Assembly: GCA_044348345.1 (NCBI GenBank)
Contig: JBIKSZ010000004.1
Location: 1-43,943, forward strand
From: Falsiroseomonas sp044348345
GTDB taxonomy: Bacteria; Pseudomonadota; Alphaproteobacteria; Acetobacterales; Acetobacteraceae
DNA length: 43,943 nt
Direction: 5' to 3'
In this document: in pieces, positions 33,880 to 42,237 of the stretch
Layout of the letters: every line of letters begins with the position of its first letter
How positions within the stretch are numbered: position 1 is the first letter of the stretch
The notes under the pieces: generated by a model
The model's database searches: none
What the model was told of the DNA's origin: nothing
The model's input: the letters and a program-made list of their open reading frames with translations, nothing else
Program-made: the position numbers and the translations under genes

Positions 33880-34607
33880 CCGCGGCGCCCATCCATATCG
33901 CCGGCCAGCGCCTGATGCTCGACCCAGGCGGCGTCGTCGCCTGGCCCGCGCAGCGGCTGATGGCCGTCGCCGACCTCCATCTCGAAAAGGGCAGCGCCTT
34001 CGCCGCGCGCGGGCAGATGCTGCCGCCCTACGACACGCGCGAGACGCTGGACCGCCTGGCGCTGGTCCTGCGGCGCTGGAAGCCGGCGCGACTCGTGCTG
34101 CTCGGCGACAGTTTCCACGATGCGAAGGGCGCCACGCGCCTCGCCGCGGCCGATGCGACGACGTTGGCGCGGCTGCTCAATGGCATCGAGACGGTCTGGG
34201 TGCTGGGCAATCACGACCCGGTCGCGCCGGAAGGTCTGCCGGGGAGTGCTGTGGAGGAATGGACGCTCGGCCCGCTCAGCTTCCGCCACATCGCGCGGCC
34301 CGGCGCGACGGCGGAACTCTCGGGCCACTACCACCCGAAAGCGACGATGCCGACCCGCGCGGGCGGCGTGACGCGGCCCTGCTTCCTGACCGATCTGCGG
34401 CGGCTGATGCTGCCGGCCTTCGGCGCCTATACAGGCGGGCTCGACATCGCCGACCCCGCCATCGCGGCGCTGTTCCCGCGCGGTGGTCGCGCCTTCCTGC
34501 TGGGCGAGGCGCGGCTGTTCAGCTTCCCGACGGGCCCCTTGCGCCGCGCGAGCCGCGCCGAACAGGCCAGCGCGGGCGGCGGCCTCCCGGCCAGGGGATC
34601 CGTTTGA
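33876..34607 (+). CDS. pdeM: Ligase-associated endonuclease (metallophosphoesterase)
   Basis: A 243-aa calcineurin-like phosphoesterase. It shows the full motif set: DLHLEKG (Asp33, His35), GDSFHD (Asp78), GNHDP (Asn112, His113) and GHYHPKA (His151, His153). The DLHLEKG and GHYHPKA forms are typical of the ligase-associated PdeM family, which in Pseudomonas putida is a manganese-dependent single-strand DNA endonuclease. The start ATG overlaps the helicase stop, so both are translated together. The last 25 residues are low-complexity. It completes the four-part repair module. Confidence 0.93.
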   Translation: MTAAPIHIAGQRLMLDPGGVVAWPAQRLMAVADLHLEKGSAFAARGQMLPPYDTRETLDRLALVLRRWKPARLVLLGDSFHDAKGATRLAAADATTLARLLNGIETVWVLGNHDPVAPEGLPGSAVEEWTLGPLSFRHIARPGATAELSGHYHPKATMPTRAGGVTRPCFLTDLRRLMLPAFGAYTGGLDIADPAIAALFPRGGRAFLLGEARLFSFPTGPLRRASRAEQASAGGGLPARGSV

Positions 34608-34698
34608 GCCGGCAGATGGCGCCGCGGCCGGCCATGATCTGTGCCCCACCGCAGCCGCCGATGCTCCCGTCCGGCGCGCGGCACCCTACATGAGGGGC

Positions 34699-36144
34699 AT
34701 GAGCACACCCGTCCTGATCTGGTTCCGACACGACCTTCGCCTGGCCGACCAGCCGGCGCTCGCTGCCGCTCTGGCCACGGGCCGGCGCGTCCTGCCGGTC
34801 TTCGTGCTGGATACGGAGGCTGCCGGCCCCTTCGCGCCAGGCGGTGCCGCGCGCTGGTGGCTGCAGCGCAGCCTGGCCTCGCTCGGGGCCGACCTCGCCG
34901 CGCGGGGCGCGCCGCTGCTGCTCGCCCGCGGCCGGGCGGAGACCATCATCCCCGCGCTCGCCACCGCAACCGACGCGGCTGAGGTGCATGCCGGCCGCGC
35001 TGTCGAGCCCTGGGCGCGCGAGCAATCCCGCCGCGTGCATGAGGCGCTGGAAGCCGCCGGCCGCCGGCTGCAGCTGCACACCACCGTCCTGCTGCGCGAG
35101 CCGCATGGCTTCGCCTCCGGCAGCGGCAAGCCTTATGCGGTGTACACGCCCTTCGCCAAGACGATGCTGGCCGCCGGCGACCCGCCCCCGCCGCTGGCAG
35201 CACCCACCGCTATCCCGGGCGCCGAACTGCCGGCCGGCGGCGAGAGCCTGGCGGCGCTCGGCCTCTACCCGGTGCCGGGCGAGCCCGATTGGGCCAGCGG
35301 TTTCGCCGCACAATGGCAACCCGGCGAGGCCGGCGCCGCCGCACGCATCGCCCGTTTCGCCGCCGGCCCGCTCGCGGCCTATGCCGAGGCACGCAACATG
35401 CCGGGCATCGAGGGATCGTCTGGCCTCTCGCCGCATCTGCGCTGGGGCGAGGTCTCGGCCCGGCAGGTCTGGCATGCCGCGCGCGCGGCGGCCGCAAAGG
35501 GCAACGGCGTCGAGACCTTCCTGAAGGAGATTCTCTGGCGGGAATTCGCCTATCACCTGCTCTGGCACCGCCCCGAGATGCCGGCGCGCAACCTGCGCCC
35601 TGAATTCGACGCCTTCCCCTGGTCGCCCGATGCACGGCTGCTCGGCGCCTGGCAGCGCGGGCAGACCGGCTTCCCGATCGTCGATGCCGGCATGCGCCAG
35701 CTCTGGGCGACGGGATGGATGCACAACCGCGTGCGCATGGTCGCGGGCAGCCTGCTGGTGAAACACCTGCTGCAGCCCTGGCAGGCCGGGGCGGATTGGT
35801 TCTGGGACACGCTGGTGGATGCGGACCTCGCTTCCAACAGCGCGTCCTGGCAGTGGGTGGCCGGCTGCGGCACCGATGCCGCGCCCTATTTCCGCGTCTT
35901 CAACCCGGTGCTGCAGGGCGAGAAATTCGACCCCGACGGCGCCTATGTCCGCCGCTGGGTGCCGGAGCTCGCGAAGCTGCCCGCGGGCCTCATCCACAAG
36001 CCGTGGGAGGCACCGCCCACGCTGCTCGCCGCGGCCGGCGTGAAGCTTGGCGCGACCTATCCGCGTCCGGTGGTGGACCCCGCCGAGGGGCGCGCCCGCG
36101 CGCTCGCGGCCTTCGCCGCGCTGCGCCGGCCCGAGGCGGCGTGA
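34699..36144 (+). CDS. phrB: Deoxyribodipyrimidine photolyase (CPD type, cryptochrome family)
   Basis: A 481-aa photolyase of usual length. The N-terminal antenna domain starts with LIWFRHDLRLADQPAL. The FAD domain shows LSPHLRWGEVS, FLKEILWREFAYHLLWHRPEM, TGFPIVDAGMRQLWATGWMHNR and DADLASNSASWQWVAG, the strongest family signature. It repairs cyclobutane pyrimidine dimers with blue light through FADH-. ATG 34699 fits the family N-terminus; ATG 34690 gives three extra residues. Its stop overlaps the GTG of the next phosphatase gene. A second, unrelated-class photolyase lies 2.4 kb away on the other strand. Confidence 0.93.
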   Translation: MSTPVLIWFRHDLRLADQPALAAALATGRRVLPVFVLDTEAAGPFAPGGAARWWLQRSLASLGADLAARGAPLLLARGRAETIIPALATATDAAEVHAGRAVEPWAREQSRRVHEALEAAGRRLQLHTTVLLREPHGFASGSGKPYAVYTPFAKTMLAAGDPPPPLAAPTAIPGAELPAGGESLAALGLYPVPGEPDWASGFAAQWQPGEAGAAARIARFAAGPLAAYAEARNMPGIEGSSGLSPHLRWGEVSARQVWHAARAAAAKGNGVETFLKEILWREFAYHLLWHRPEMPARNLRPEFDAFPWSPDARLLGAWQRGQTGFPIVDAGMRQLWATGWMHNRVRMVAGSLLVKHLLQPWQAGADWFWDTLVDADLASNSASWQWVAGCGTDAAPYFRVFNPVLQGEKFDPDGAYVRRWVPELAKLPAGLIHKPWEAPPTLLAAAGVKLGATYPRPVVDPAEGRARALAAFAALRRPEAA

Positions 36145-36872
36145 CCACCCAACCTGGCCATCTCTGGCGCGGCTTCGCGGGGCTGCGTGTCGTTGCCGAT
36201 GTGCATGGCGAGGCCGAGGCCTTCATCGCCGCCATCGAGGGCGCGCGCGCCGAGGACATGTTCGTCCTGCAACTTGGCGACCTGACGGATCACGGCCCCG
36301 ACAGCCCCGAAGTGCTGCGGCGGATCTTCGCGCTGATGGATGCGGGGCAGGGGTTGTTCCTGCTCGGCAATCACGACCACAAGCTGCGCCGCGCGCTGGT
36401 GGGAGAGCCAGTGCGCATCCAGCCCGAAGGTCTTGGGCGAACCCTCGCACAGCTCGATGCCGCACCCGACGGGCCCGAGCTGAAGGCGCGCGCCATTGCG
36501 GAGATCGCCCGGGCGCCTGCCTGGATCCGCGATGGCGGGCGCGTCTTCGTGCATGGCGGCTTCCATCCCGGCATGCTGCACGCCTCTGCCCCGCGCGAGG
36601 CCGGCGAGCGCAAGGCGACGGGGCTCGTCACACGCGCGATCTTCGGCCAGGTGACCGGGCGGATGCGCGCCGATGGCTTCCCCGATCGCGTGCATGACTG
36701 GGTGGATCGCATCCCGCGCGACATGCTGGTGGTCTGCGGCCATGATCGCCGCTCCACCGATGGGCGGCCCTTCCAGGCCGACGGCCTGCTCGGCGGGCGT
36801 TGCGTCTTCCTCGATTGCGGCGCGGGCAAGGGCGGGCATCTGGCCTGGATGGACCTGCCGGCCTGGGCCTGA
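36141..36872 (+). CDS. Metallophosphatase (PrpE/Ap4A-hydrolase-like serine/threonine phosphatase)
   Basis: A 243-aa calcineurin-like enzyme. Motifs are DVHG (Asp20, His22), GDLTDHGPDS (Asp47), GNHDHK (Asn77, His78), VHGGFHPGM and CGHDRR. The GDLTDHGPDS/GNHDHK pattern is that of bacterial PPP-type protein phosphatases and diadenosine tetraphosphatases, so it removes phosphate from proteins or splits Ap4A. It starts at GTG 36141, overlapping the photolyase stop (GTGA), hence probably the second gene of a photolyase operon. No ATG-started frame fits. A PPK2 gene follows after about 100 bp. Confidence 0.87.
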   Translation: MTTQPGHLWRGFAGLRVVADVHGEAEAFIAAIEGARAEDMFVLQLGDLTDHGPDSPEVLRRIFALMDAGQGLFLLGNHDHKLRRALVGEPVRIQPEGLGRTLAQLDAAPDGPELKARAIAEIARAPAWIRDGGRVFVHGGFHPGMLHASAPREAGERKATGLVTRAIFGQVTGRMRADGFPDRVHDWVDRIPRDMLVVCGHDRRSTDGRPFQADGLLGGRCVFLDCGAGKGGHLAWMDLPAWA

Positions 36873-36894
36873 TCGGCGGCCAGACTGCGCGGGG

Positions 36895-36908
36895 TTGACC
36901 TGGATCAT
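36895..36908 (+). promoter_or_regulatory. Possible FNR/FixK-type box upstream of ppk2
   Basis: TTGAC-CTGG-ATCAT matches the FNR/FixK consensus TTGAT-N4-ATCAA at 8 of 10 positions, with the correct spacing. It lies about 60 bp upstream of the ppk2 ATG, a position suited to a regulator-dependent promoter. Confidence 0.4.
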
Positions 36909-36969
36909 GCCGCGCGGGCCGCCATGCGTGCAGGCTGGGATGCGCGCTGAATGCGCCCGGAGACCCTGC

Positions 36970-37929
36970 ATGCCCGACGACCTGCCCAAGCCCGTCGCCG
37001 AGGCCGAAGGCGCGCAGTCCATCGCCGCAGCGGCCGCCGAGCTCACCCGCCCATCGCGCAAGCCCGCCACGCGGCACGAGCCTGACGCCGTCCGCCGCAC
37101 CTTCGAGAGTGGCGAATACCCGTATGCCACGCGCCTGACCGAGCGGGACTACCTCGCCCGCGTGAAGCCGCTGCAGGTCGAGCTGCTGAAGGCCCAAGCC
37201 TGGGTCAGGGCCGCCAATGAGCGCATCGTCATCCTGTTCGAGGGCCGCGACGCCGCCGGCAAGGGCGGCACGATCAAGCGCTTCATGGAGCACCTGAACC
37301 CGCGCGGCGCGCGCGTCGTCGCGCTCGAGAAGCCATCGGAGCGCGAGCGCAACCAATGGTACTTCCAGCGCTACATCGAGCACCTGCCGGCGGGCGGCGA
37401 AATGACCTTCTTCGATCGCTCCTGGTACAACCGCGCGGGCGTCGAGCGCGTGATGGGTTTCTGCACGCCGACCGACTACCTGGAATTCATGCGCCAGGCA
37501 CCGGAGCTGGAACGCATGCTGGTCCGCTCCGGCATCCGGCTGTTCAAATTCTGGTTCAGCGTGACGCAGGATGAACAGCTTCGCCGCTTTGAGGCGCGCG
37601 GCACCGACCCCCTGAAGCAGTGGAAGCTCTCGCCGATCGACAAGGCGAGCCTCGACAAGTGGGACGACTACACCGAGGCGAAGGAGGCGATGTTCTTCTA
37701 CACCGACACCGCCGACGCGCCCTGGACCATCGTGAAGTCGAACGACAAGCGCCGCGCGCGGCTGGAAGCGATGCTCCACTTCCTGGCAACGCTGCCCTAT
37801 CCGGGCAAGGACGAGCGCGTGGTGCACGCGCCCGATCCCTTGATCGTCGGCGGCGCGGCGCATGTGATCGGGCGGAGTGCCCACATCCTGGGCGCCGCGC
37901 TGCACCCGGACCACCGGCGCACGCGATAG
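36970..37929 (+). CDS. ppk2: Polyphosphate kinase 2
   Basis: A 319-aa single-domain PPK2. Walker A is GRDAAGKGG at residues 92-100, Walker B/lid FFDRSWYNRAGVERV starts at 147, and KPSERERNQWYFQRY lies between. Family enzymes move phosphate between polyphosphate and nucleotides (GTP/GDP or ATP/ADP). The first 40 residues are a low-complexity leader. ATG 36970 has GGAG eight bases upstream. A possible FNR/FixK box precedes it. A polyphosphate-binding CHAD protein is encoded at 42234-43745, which fits a local polyphosphate theme. Class (I, II or III) is not determined. Confidence 0.94.
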   Translation: MPDDLPKPVAEAEGAQSIAAAAAELTRPSRKPATRHEPDAVRRTFESGEYPYATRLTERDYLARVKPLQVELLKAQAWVRAANERIVILFEGRDAAGKGGTIKRFMEHLNPRGARVVALEKPSERERNQWYFQRYIEHLPAGGEMTFFDRSWYNRAGVERVMGFCTPTDYLEFMRQAPELERMLVRSGIRLFKFWFSVTQDEQLRRFEARGTDPLKQWKLSPIDKASLDKWDDYTEAKEAMFFYTDTADAPWTIVKSNDKRRARLEAMLHFLATLPYPGKDERVVHAPDPLIVGGAAHVIGRSAHILGAALHPDHRRTR

Positions 37930-37953
37930 AGCGGGACCGCGGCCACCGCGCGG

Positions 37954-38505
37954 TCACGACGCGGCGCGGAGGGGGCCGAACAGCAACTCCACCCGGTCCG
38001 CAAGGCCCATCGGGTCCCAGCTGTTCGGCGCCGGGCCGGGCGCGCCGCGGCGTGCCAGCGCGCGCGTGACGCGGCTCTGCTCGACTGGCGTCAGCTCCGA
38101 CCAGAACCGCGTGAGCCACGGGTTCTGCCGCAGCAAGACGGCCATGCGCGTCACAGGATCGAGCACCACGGGCAGCTCGGCGGCGGCCTCCGGTGCATCG
38201 GGCGGCTCGGGCACATACCATCCGGGCGGCAGACCGGTGCCAGGCTCCGGCCGCGCCAGCAGCGGCGGCTCCTCGGGCGCCGCATCGGGCGGCATGGGGG
38301 CGGGATCGGCAGCGACCGTGGCCTCGGCGCGCGGCACCGTCAGAGGGCGGGCAGCGGGCGGGCGGGCGCGGTCGCGCTGGGCGGTGCGAACCGACGCGTC
38401 GGCCGGCCGCTGCGCCTGGTCCTGCGCGGTGCAGGCGCTGAGCGCAGCGCCGAGCAGGAACGCCGCGCCGAGGCGCAGCCAGGGTCGCGTCGCCAACTCT
38501 GCCAT
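37954..38505 (-). CDS. Putative lipoprotein, function unknown
   Basis: A 183-aa product starting with a signal sequence that ends in a lipobox (GAALSAC), giving a lipidated Cys25. A Pro/Ala-rich linker (about residues 35-110) follows, and then a small C-terminal domain containing VTRMAVLLRQNPWLTRFWSELTP split over two helices. I recognise no family. ATG 38505 is chosen for the signal peptide; no Shine-Dalgarno is evident. It lies 68 bp downstream of the FeS photolyase gene and may be co-transcribed with it. Likely anchored in the periplasmic face of a membrane. Confidence 0.65.
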   Translation of the reverse strand: MAELATRPWLRLGAAFLLGAALSACTAQDQAQRPADASVRTAQRDRARPPAARPLTVPRAEATVAADPAPMPPDAAPEEPPLLARPEPGTGLPPGWYVPEPPDAPEAAAELPVVLDPVTRMAVLLRQNPWLTRFWSELTPVEQSRVTRALARRGAPGPAPNSWDPMGLADRVELLFGPLRAAS

Positions 38506-38573
38506 GCCGAAAAACAAGGGCGCCGTACCGCGCCGAAACAAGGCGTTCGCGCAGGCGTGACGCGCCCGGTGCG

Positions 38574-40166
38574 TCAGCCGCGGCGCGGCGGTGCCAGCCC
38601 CAGCTCGGCCTGCCGTGCGGCTGGCGCGGGCAGCGCGGCAGCATCCAGACCATCCAGGAAGGCCGCGGCCTGCCCGCGCATCGCCTGGACCTTCTTCGGG
38701 TCCATCTTCGCCAGCGTGCGCAGCGGCATCGCCATGCGCGGGTTCTTCGCCAGCCTTTCGGCATGGCGCGCGATGAAATCCCAGTAGAGGAAATTGAACG
38801 GGCAGGCGCGCGGCCCGGTCGCGGCCTTCACGTCGAAGGCGCAGCCGCGGCAATGGTCCGACATGCGGTTGATGTAGGCACCGCTTGCGGCATAGGGCTT
38901 CGACGCCATCACACCGCCATCGGCGAACAGCGCCATGCCATGCGTGTTCGGCAACTCCACCCATTCATAGGCATCGGCATAGACGACGAGGTACCACTCA
39001 TTCACCTCCGCCGGATCGAGCCCCGCGAGCAGCGCGAAATTGCCGGTGACCATCAGGCGCTGGATGTGGTGCGCATAGGCCAGGTCGCGCGTCTGCCCGA
39101 TGGCAGCGGCAAGGCATGCCATCCGCGTCTCGCCGGTCCAGTAGAAGCCGGGCAGCCTGCGCGTCGCCTCCAGCGCGTTGGTGTCGCGATAGGCCGGCAT
39201 GCGGGTCCAGTAGAGGCCGCGGACATATTCCCGCCAGCCGAGGATCTGCCGCACGAAGCCCTCGACGGCATTGAGCGGCGCCTGCCCCGCGCGCCAGGCC
39301 CGTTCGGCCGCGACGCAGGCCGCGCGCGGATCGAGAATGCCGACATTGAGCGCAGCCCCGATCAGCGCGTGGAACATCGTCGGCTCGCCTTCGGCCATCG
39401 CGTCCTGGAAGCGTCCGAAATCGGGCAGGCGGAGCGCGATGAAATCCTCAAGCGCAGCCTCGGCATCCTCTGTCGTCACGGGCCAGGCGAAGCCCTCCAG
39501 CGCGCCGAAATGGTCAGCGAATTCGCGGCCCACCAGCGCCATCACCTCCTGCGTGATCGCATCGGGGGGGAAGCGGCGCGGGCGCGGGGGCGTGATGTCG
39601 CGCGGTAGCGCTTCCCGGTTGTCGTGGTCGAAATTCCACTGGCCGCCGGCGGGCTCGTCGGGCGCCTCCATCAACAGGCCGGTCGCACGCCGCATCTCGC
39701 GGTAGAAGAACTCCATCCGCAGCTGCTTCCGCCCCTCGGCCCAGTTCCGGAAGCGGTCCAGGCTGCACAGGAAGCGCGTATCCTCCCGGATCTCGACGGG
39801 GATGCCAGTGGCCGGCTGCCAGCCGCGCATGTCCTGCAGCACGCGCCATTCGCCGGGATGGGTGCAGAGAATGCGCGCGGGCTTCAGCTCAGCCGCGACG
39901 CGCGCGACCTCACCGCCCAGCGTGTGCGTATTCGCCGGGTCGTCGAGCCGGCTGTACTGCACCCGCACGCCGCGCGCGCGCAGGCGTTCGGCGAAGTGGC
40001 GCATCGCCGACAGCACCAGCACGATCTTCTGCTTGTGGTGACGGACATAGGTGCATTCACCGCGCACCTCCGCCATCAGCACGACGTCGCGCGCAGGGTC
40101 GAGACCCTCCAGCGCCGACAGCTGGTCCGAGCACTGGTCGCCCAGCACGACTCGCAGCGTGGTCAT
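38574..40166 (-). CDS. FeS-BCP (6-4) photolyase, PhrB type
   Basis: A 530-aa member of the prokaryotic (6-4) photolyase/FeS-BCP family. The four Fe-S cysteines are Cys351, Cys439, Cys442 and Cys455 (the last three in CRGCAFDVK and PRACPFNF). They sit one residue from the cluster cysteines of Agrobacterium PhrB as I recall them. The N-terminus LRVVLGDQCSDQL and the HIQRLMVTGNFALL and EWYLVVYADAYEWVELPNT segments are hallmarks. It repairs (6-4) photoproducts with FAD, a lumazine antenna and a [4Fe-4S] cluster. ATG 40166 fits the family start. Confidence 0.94.
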   Translation of the reverse strand: MTTLRVVLGDQCSDQLSALEGLDPARDVVLMAEVRGECTYVRHHKQKIVLVLSAMRHFAERLRARGVRVQYSRLDDPANTHTLGGEVARVAAELKPARILCTHPGEWRVLQDMRGWQPATGIPVEIREDTRFLCSLDRFRNWAEGRKQLRMEFFYREMRRATGLLMEAPDEPAGGQWNFDHDNREALPRDITPPRPRRFPPDAITQEVMALVGREFADHFGALEGFAWPVTTEDAEAALEDFIALRLPDFGRFQDAMAEGEPTMFHALIGAALNVGILDPRAACVAAERAWRAGQAPLNAVEGFVRQILGWREYVRGLYWTRMPAYRDTNALEATRRLPGFYWTGETRMACLAAAIGQTRDLAYAHHIQRLMVTGNFALLAGLDPAEVNEWYLVVYADAYEWVELPNTHGMALFADGGVMASKPYAASGAYINRMSDHCRGCAFDVKAATGPRACPFNFLYWDFIARHAERLAKNPRMAMPLRTLAKMDPKKVQAMRGQAAAFLDGLDAAALPAPAARQAELGLAPPRRG

Positions 40167-40214
40167 TCGTGCTCCGCGAGCCCCTGCCTGTCACCGCACC
40201 CCAGATGGGCGCGA

Positions 40215-40826
40215 TCACGCCCTTCGGTAGATGACGCGGCTGCCGTCTTCGCCAGTGGTCTCGAAGCCGACCCAGGTGCCGGCGGCGTTGTAGAGGATCA
40301 CAGCGCCCTCCCCGCCAGTCAGCGTCACGCGCTGCCCGCCGCCCTCCGCCCGCCGTTCCATCTGGGGCTCCACCGGCCGTCCCTCGCGCGGGTCGAACAG
40401 CGGCACACCCGGCACGAGGCTCGCCGCCCGCCACCAGGTGAGCGGCGCGGCGCCGGCCGGCAGCAGCGCTTCCCCGGCCGGGCCACGCAGGCGCAGCCTG
40501 CCCCCCTCCGCCCGGGCCAGGCTGGCCACGGCGCGGCCATTGCGATCCAGCCGGCTGTCGAGCGCGACCAGGCGGTCGGCGCGCCAGGCTTCCTCGGTGT
40601 CATGCGCGTAGCGGTACACCACGAAGCCGGCGAGGCGGACGGTGATACGCACCTCGCTCACCGCCCGCAGCAGCCCGGCCTCCTCGCGGAAGCGGACGCT
40701 ATGGGTGCCGACCTCCCGCCCCTCGCGGATCACGATGAAGGCGAGGTCGGCCGGCGATGCGCCGGCCCGCTTCGCCAGCAGGGAAGCGAGACCCAGCCCC
40801 AGCACGCCGCGACGCATGGCCCGCAT
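40215..40826 (-). CDS. DUF6134 family exported protein
   Basis: A 203-aa protein with a short signal peptide (MRAMRRGVLGLGLASLL, cleavage probably after AGA). The mature part is mostly beta-strand: FIVIREGREVGTHSVRF, YRYAHDTEEAWRADRLVALDS and a C-terminal TWVGFETTGEDGSRVIY. This matches the DUF6134 group, which is of unknown function and probably periplasmic. ATG 40826 has GGAGGGG upstream at good spacing. The FeS photolyase gene starts 48 bp downstream on the same strand, so a shared transcript is possible. Confidence 0.78.
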   Translation of the reverse strand: MRAMRRGVLGLGLASLLAKRAGASPADLAFIVIREGREVGTHSVRFREEAGLLRAVSEVRITVRLAGFVVYRYAHDTEEAWRADRLVALDSRLDRNGRAVASLARAEGGRLRLRGPAGEALLPAGAAPLTWWRAASLVPGVPLFDPREGRPVEPQMERRAEGGGQRVTLTGGEGAVILYNAAGTWVGFETTGEDGSRVIYRRA

Positions 40827-40852
40827 CTGCCCCTCCGTGAGACCTATGGCGG

Positions 40853-41575
40853 TCAGCCCTTGCCGGCCACCGCGCTCCGCCCGCCATCCACGCCGATCAC
40901 CTGGCCGGTGATCCAGCCCGCCGCATCCGACAGCAAGAAGTCTGCCAGCGCCGCCGCATCCTCCGCCTCACCAAGGCGGGGGATGGGGTGCTGGCGGGCA
41001 ATCGCCTCCGCCATCTGGGGGCTGCGCGTCAAGGGCTCGGCCAATTGCGTTTTGGTGAGGCTGGGTGCGATGCAGTTCACCCGGACCTGGGGCGCGAGTT
41101 CCGCCGCCAGCGCCACGGCCAGCCCCTCCACTGCCGCCTTGGCGGCGCTGATCGCGGCATGGTTGGCGAAGCCCTTGCGCGCCGCGACGGAGGAGAACAG
41201 CACGACCGAGCCCTGTCCCGCCGCCAGCGCGGGCATCGCCGCCTGGACCGCCATGGCCGCTGCTAGCGCGTTGAGCCGGAAGGCATCGAGGAAATCGGCC
41301 TCCGTCAGGCGCCCCGCCGGCTTCAGCAGGATCGAGCCGATGCAGAAGGCGAGCCCGCGGAGCGGCGTCCCGGCCTCGGCCAGCGCGGCCTTCAGCGCCG
41401 GGGCGTCGGTGACATCCACCGCGCGCCAGGGCGCGCCAAGCTCCGCCCCGAGCGCCGCGAGCCGCGCGGGATCGCGCGCCAGCAGGAAGGGCTCTGCCCC
41501 GCGGGCGGCCAGCCGCCGCGCCAGCGCCGCCCCGATCCCGCCCGTTGCCCCGGCCACCACGATCCGTTCGCGCAT
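40853..41575 (-). CDS. SDR family oxidoreductase lacking catalytic Tyr
   Basis: A 240-aa Rossmann-fold protein. The cofactor motif GATGGIG lies at residues 9-15, Ser129 at the usual Ser position, and Lys146 retained. The catalytic tyrosine position (142) is Ile (NHAAISAAK). I recall a branch of SDRs with NHxxIxxAK, so this is probably a real variant. The C-terminal WITGQVIGVDGG is normal. ATG 41575 has AAGGGA upstream. It is divergent from sixA and 26 bp upstream of the DUF6134 gene. Substrate unknown; activity may be altered or lost. Confidence 0.87.
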   Translation of the reverse strand: MRERIVVAGATGGIGAALARRLAARGAEPFLLARDPARLAALGAELGAPWRAVDVTDAPALKAALAEAGTPLRGLAFCIGSILLKPAGRLTEADFLDAFRLNALAAAMAVQAAMPALAAGQGSVVLFSSVAARKGFANHAAISAAKAAVEGLAVALAAELAPQVRVNCIAPSLTKTQLAEPLTRSPQMAEAIARQHPIPRLGEAEDAAALADFLLSDAAGWITGQVIGVDGGRSAVAGKG

Positions 41576-41679
41576 CTCAGTCCCTTTTTCGTGCTGCAGC
41601 CCCCAAATGGGCGGGGTCGCGCAGCCGGGAAGGCCGGTCGAGGCAGACAGCGAGCCCCGGTCATGCTTAGGATGGCGGC

Positions 41680-42237
41680 ATGCGACAGTTGCTGCTGCTG
41701 CGGCACGCCAAATCCTCCTGGGACGACCCACGCCTGCCGGACCATGCGCGGCCGCTGAACGCCCGCGGCCGGCGCGCCGCGGCTGCAATGGCCGACGCGA
41801 TGCGGGAACTTGGCCTCGTCCCCGATGTCGTGCTGGTCTCCTCCGCCCGCCGCACGCTGCAGACGCTCGAGGCGCTTTCCCCGATCGAGGGCTCGCCCCT
41901 GATCGAGCCGATGGACGCGCTCTACCTCGCATCCTGGCAATCCCTGCTCGAGACGCTGCGCGGCGTGCGGGAGACAGCGCGGAGCGTACTGCTGATCGGC
42001 CACAACCCCGGCCTGCACGACCTGGCCCTCGCCCTGGCCGGCCCGGCGGCGATGGCCGCCGGCGGGCCGATGGCCGAACGCCTGGCGCAATCCTACCCGA
42101 CCGCAGCGCTGACCGAATTCTCGCTCGCGCTGCCCTGGCGCCTGATCGAGCCCGGCTGCGGCCGGATGCTGCGCTTTCTCACGCCTGCCGACCTGCCTTC
42201 CGCCGAGGCCGGCGATGCGACGGAGGCCTCCGCCTGA
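41680..42237 (+). CDS. sixA: SixA-type histidine phosphatase
   Basis: A 185-aa member of the histidine phosphatase superfamily. RHAKSSW near the N-terminus holds the phospho-accepting His, the SSARRTLQTLEAL segment follows, and the second catalytic His is in LLIGHNPGLHDLA. SixA of E. coli removes phosphate from phosphohistidine proteins such as NPr or ArcB. ATG 41680 has AGGA upstream. Its stop codon overlaps the apparent CTG start of the CHAD gene, so the two are probably translationally coupled. Confidence 0.91.
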   Translation: MRQLLLLRHAKSSWDDPRLPDHARPLNARGRRAAAAMADAMRELGLVPDVVLVSSARRTLQTLEALSPIEGSPLIEPMDALYLASWQSLLETLRGVRETARSVLLIGHNPGLHDLALALAGPAAMAAGGPMAERLAQSYPTAALTEFSLALPWRLIEPGCGRMLRFLTPADLPSAEAGDATEASA

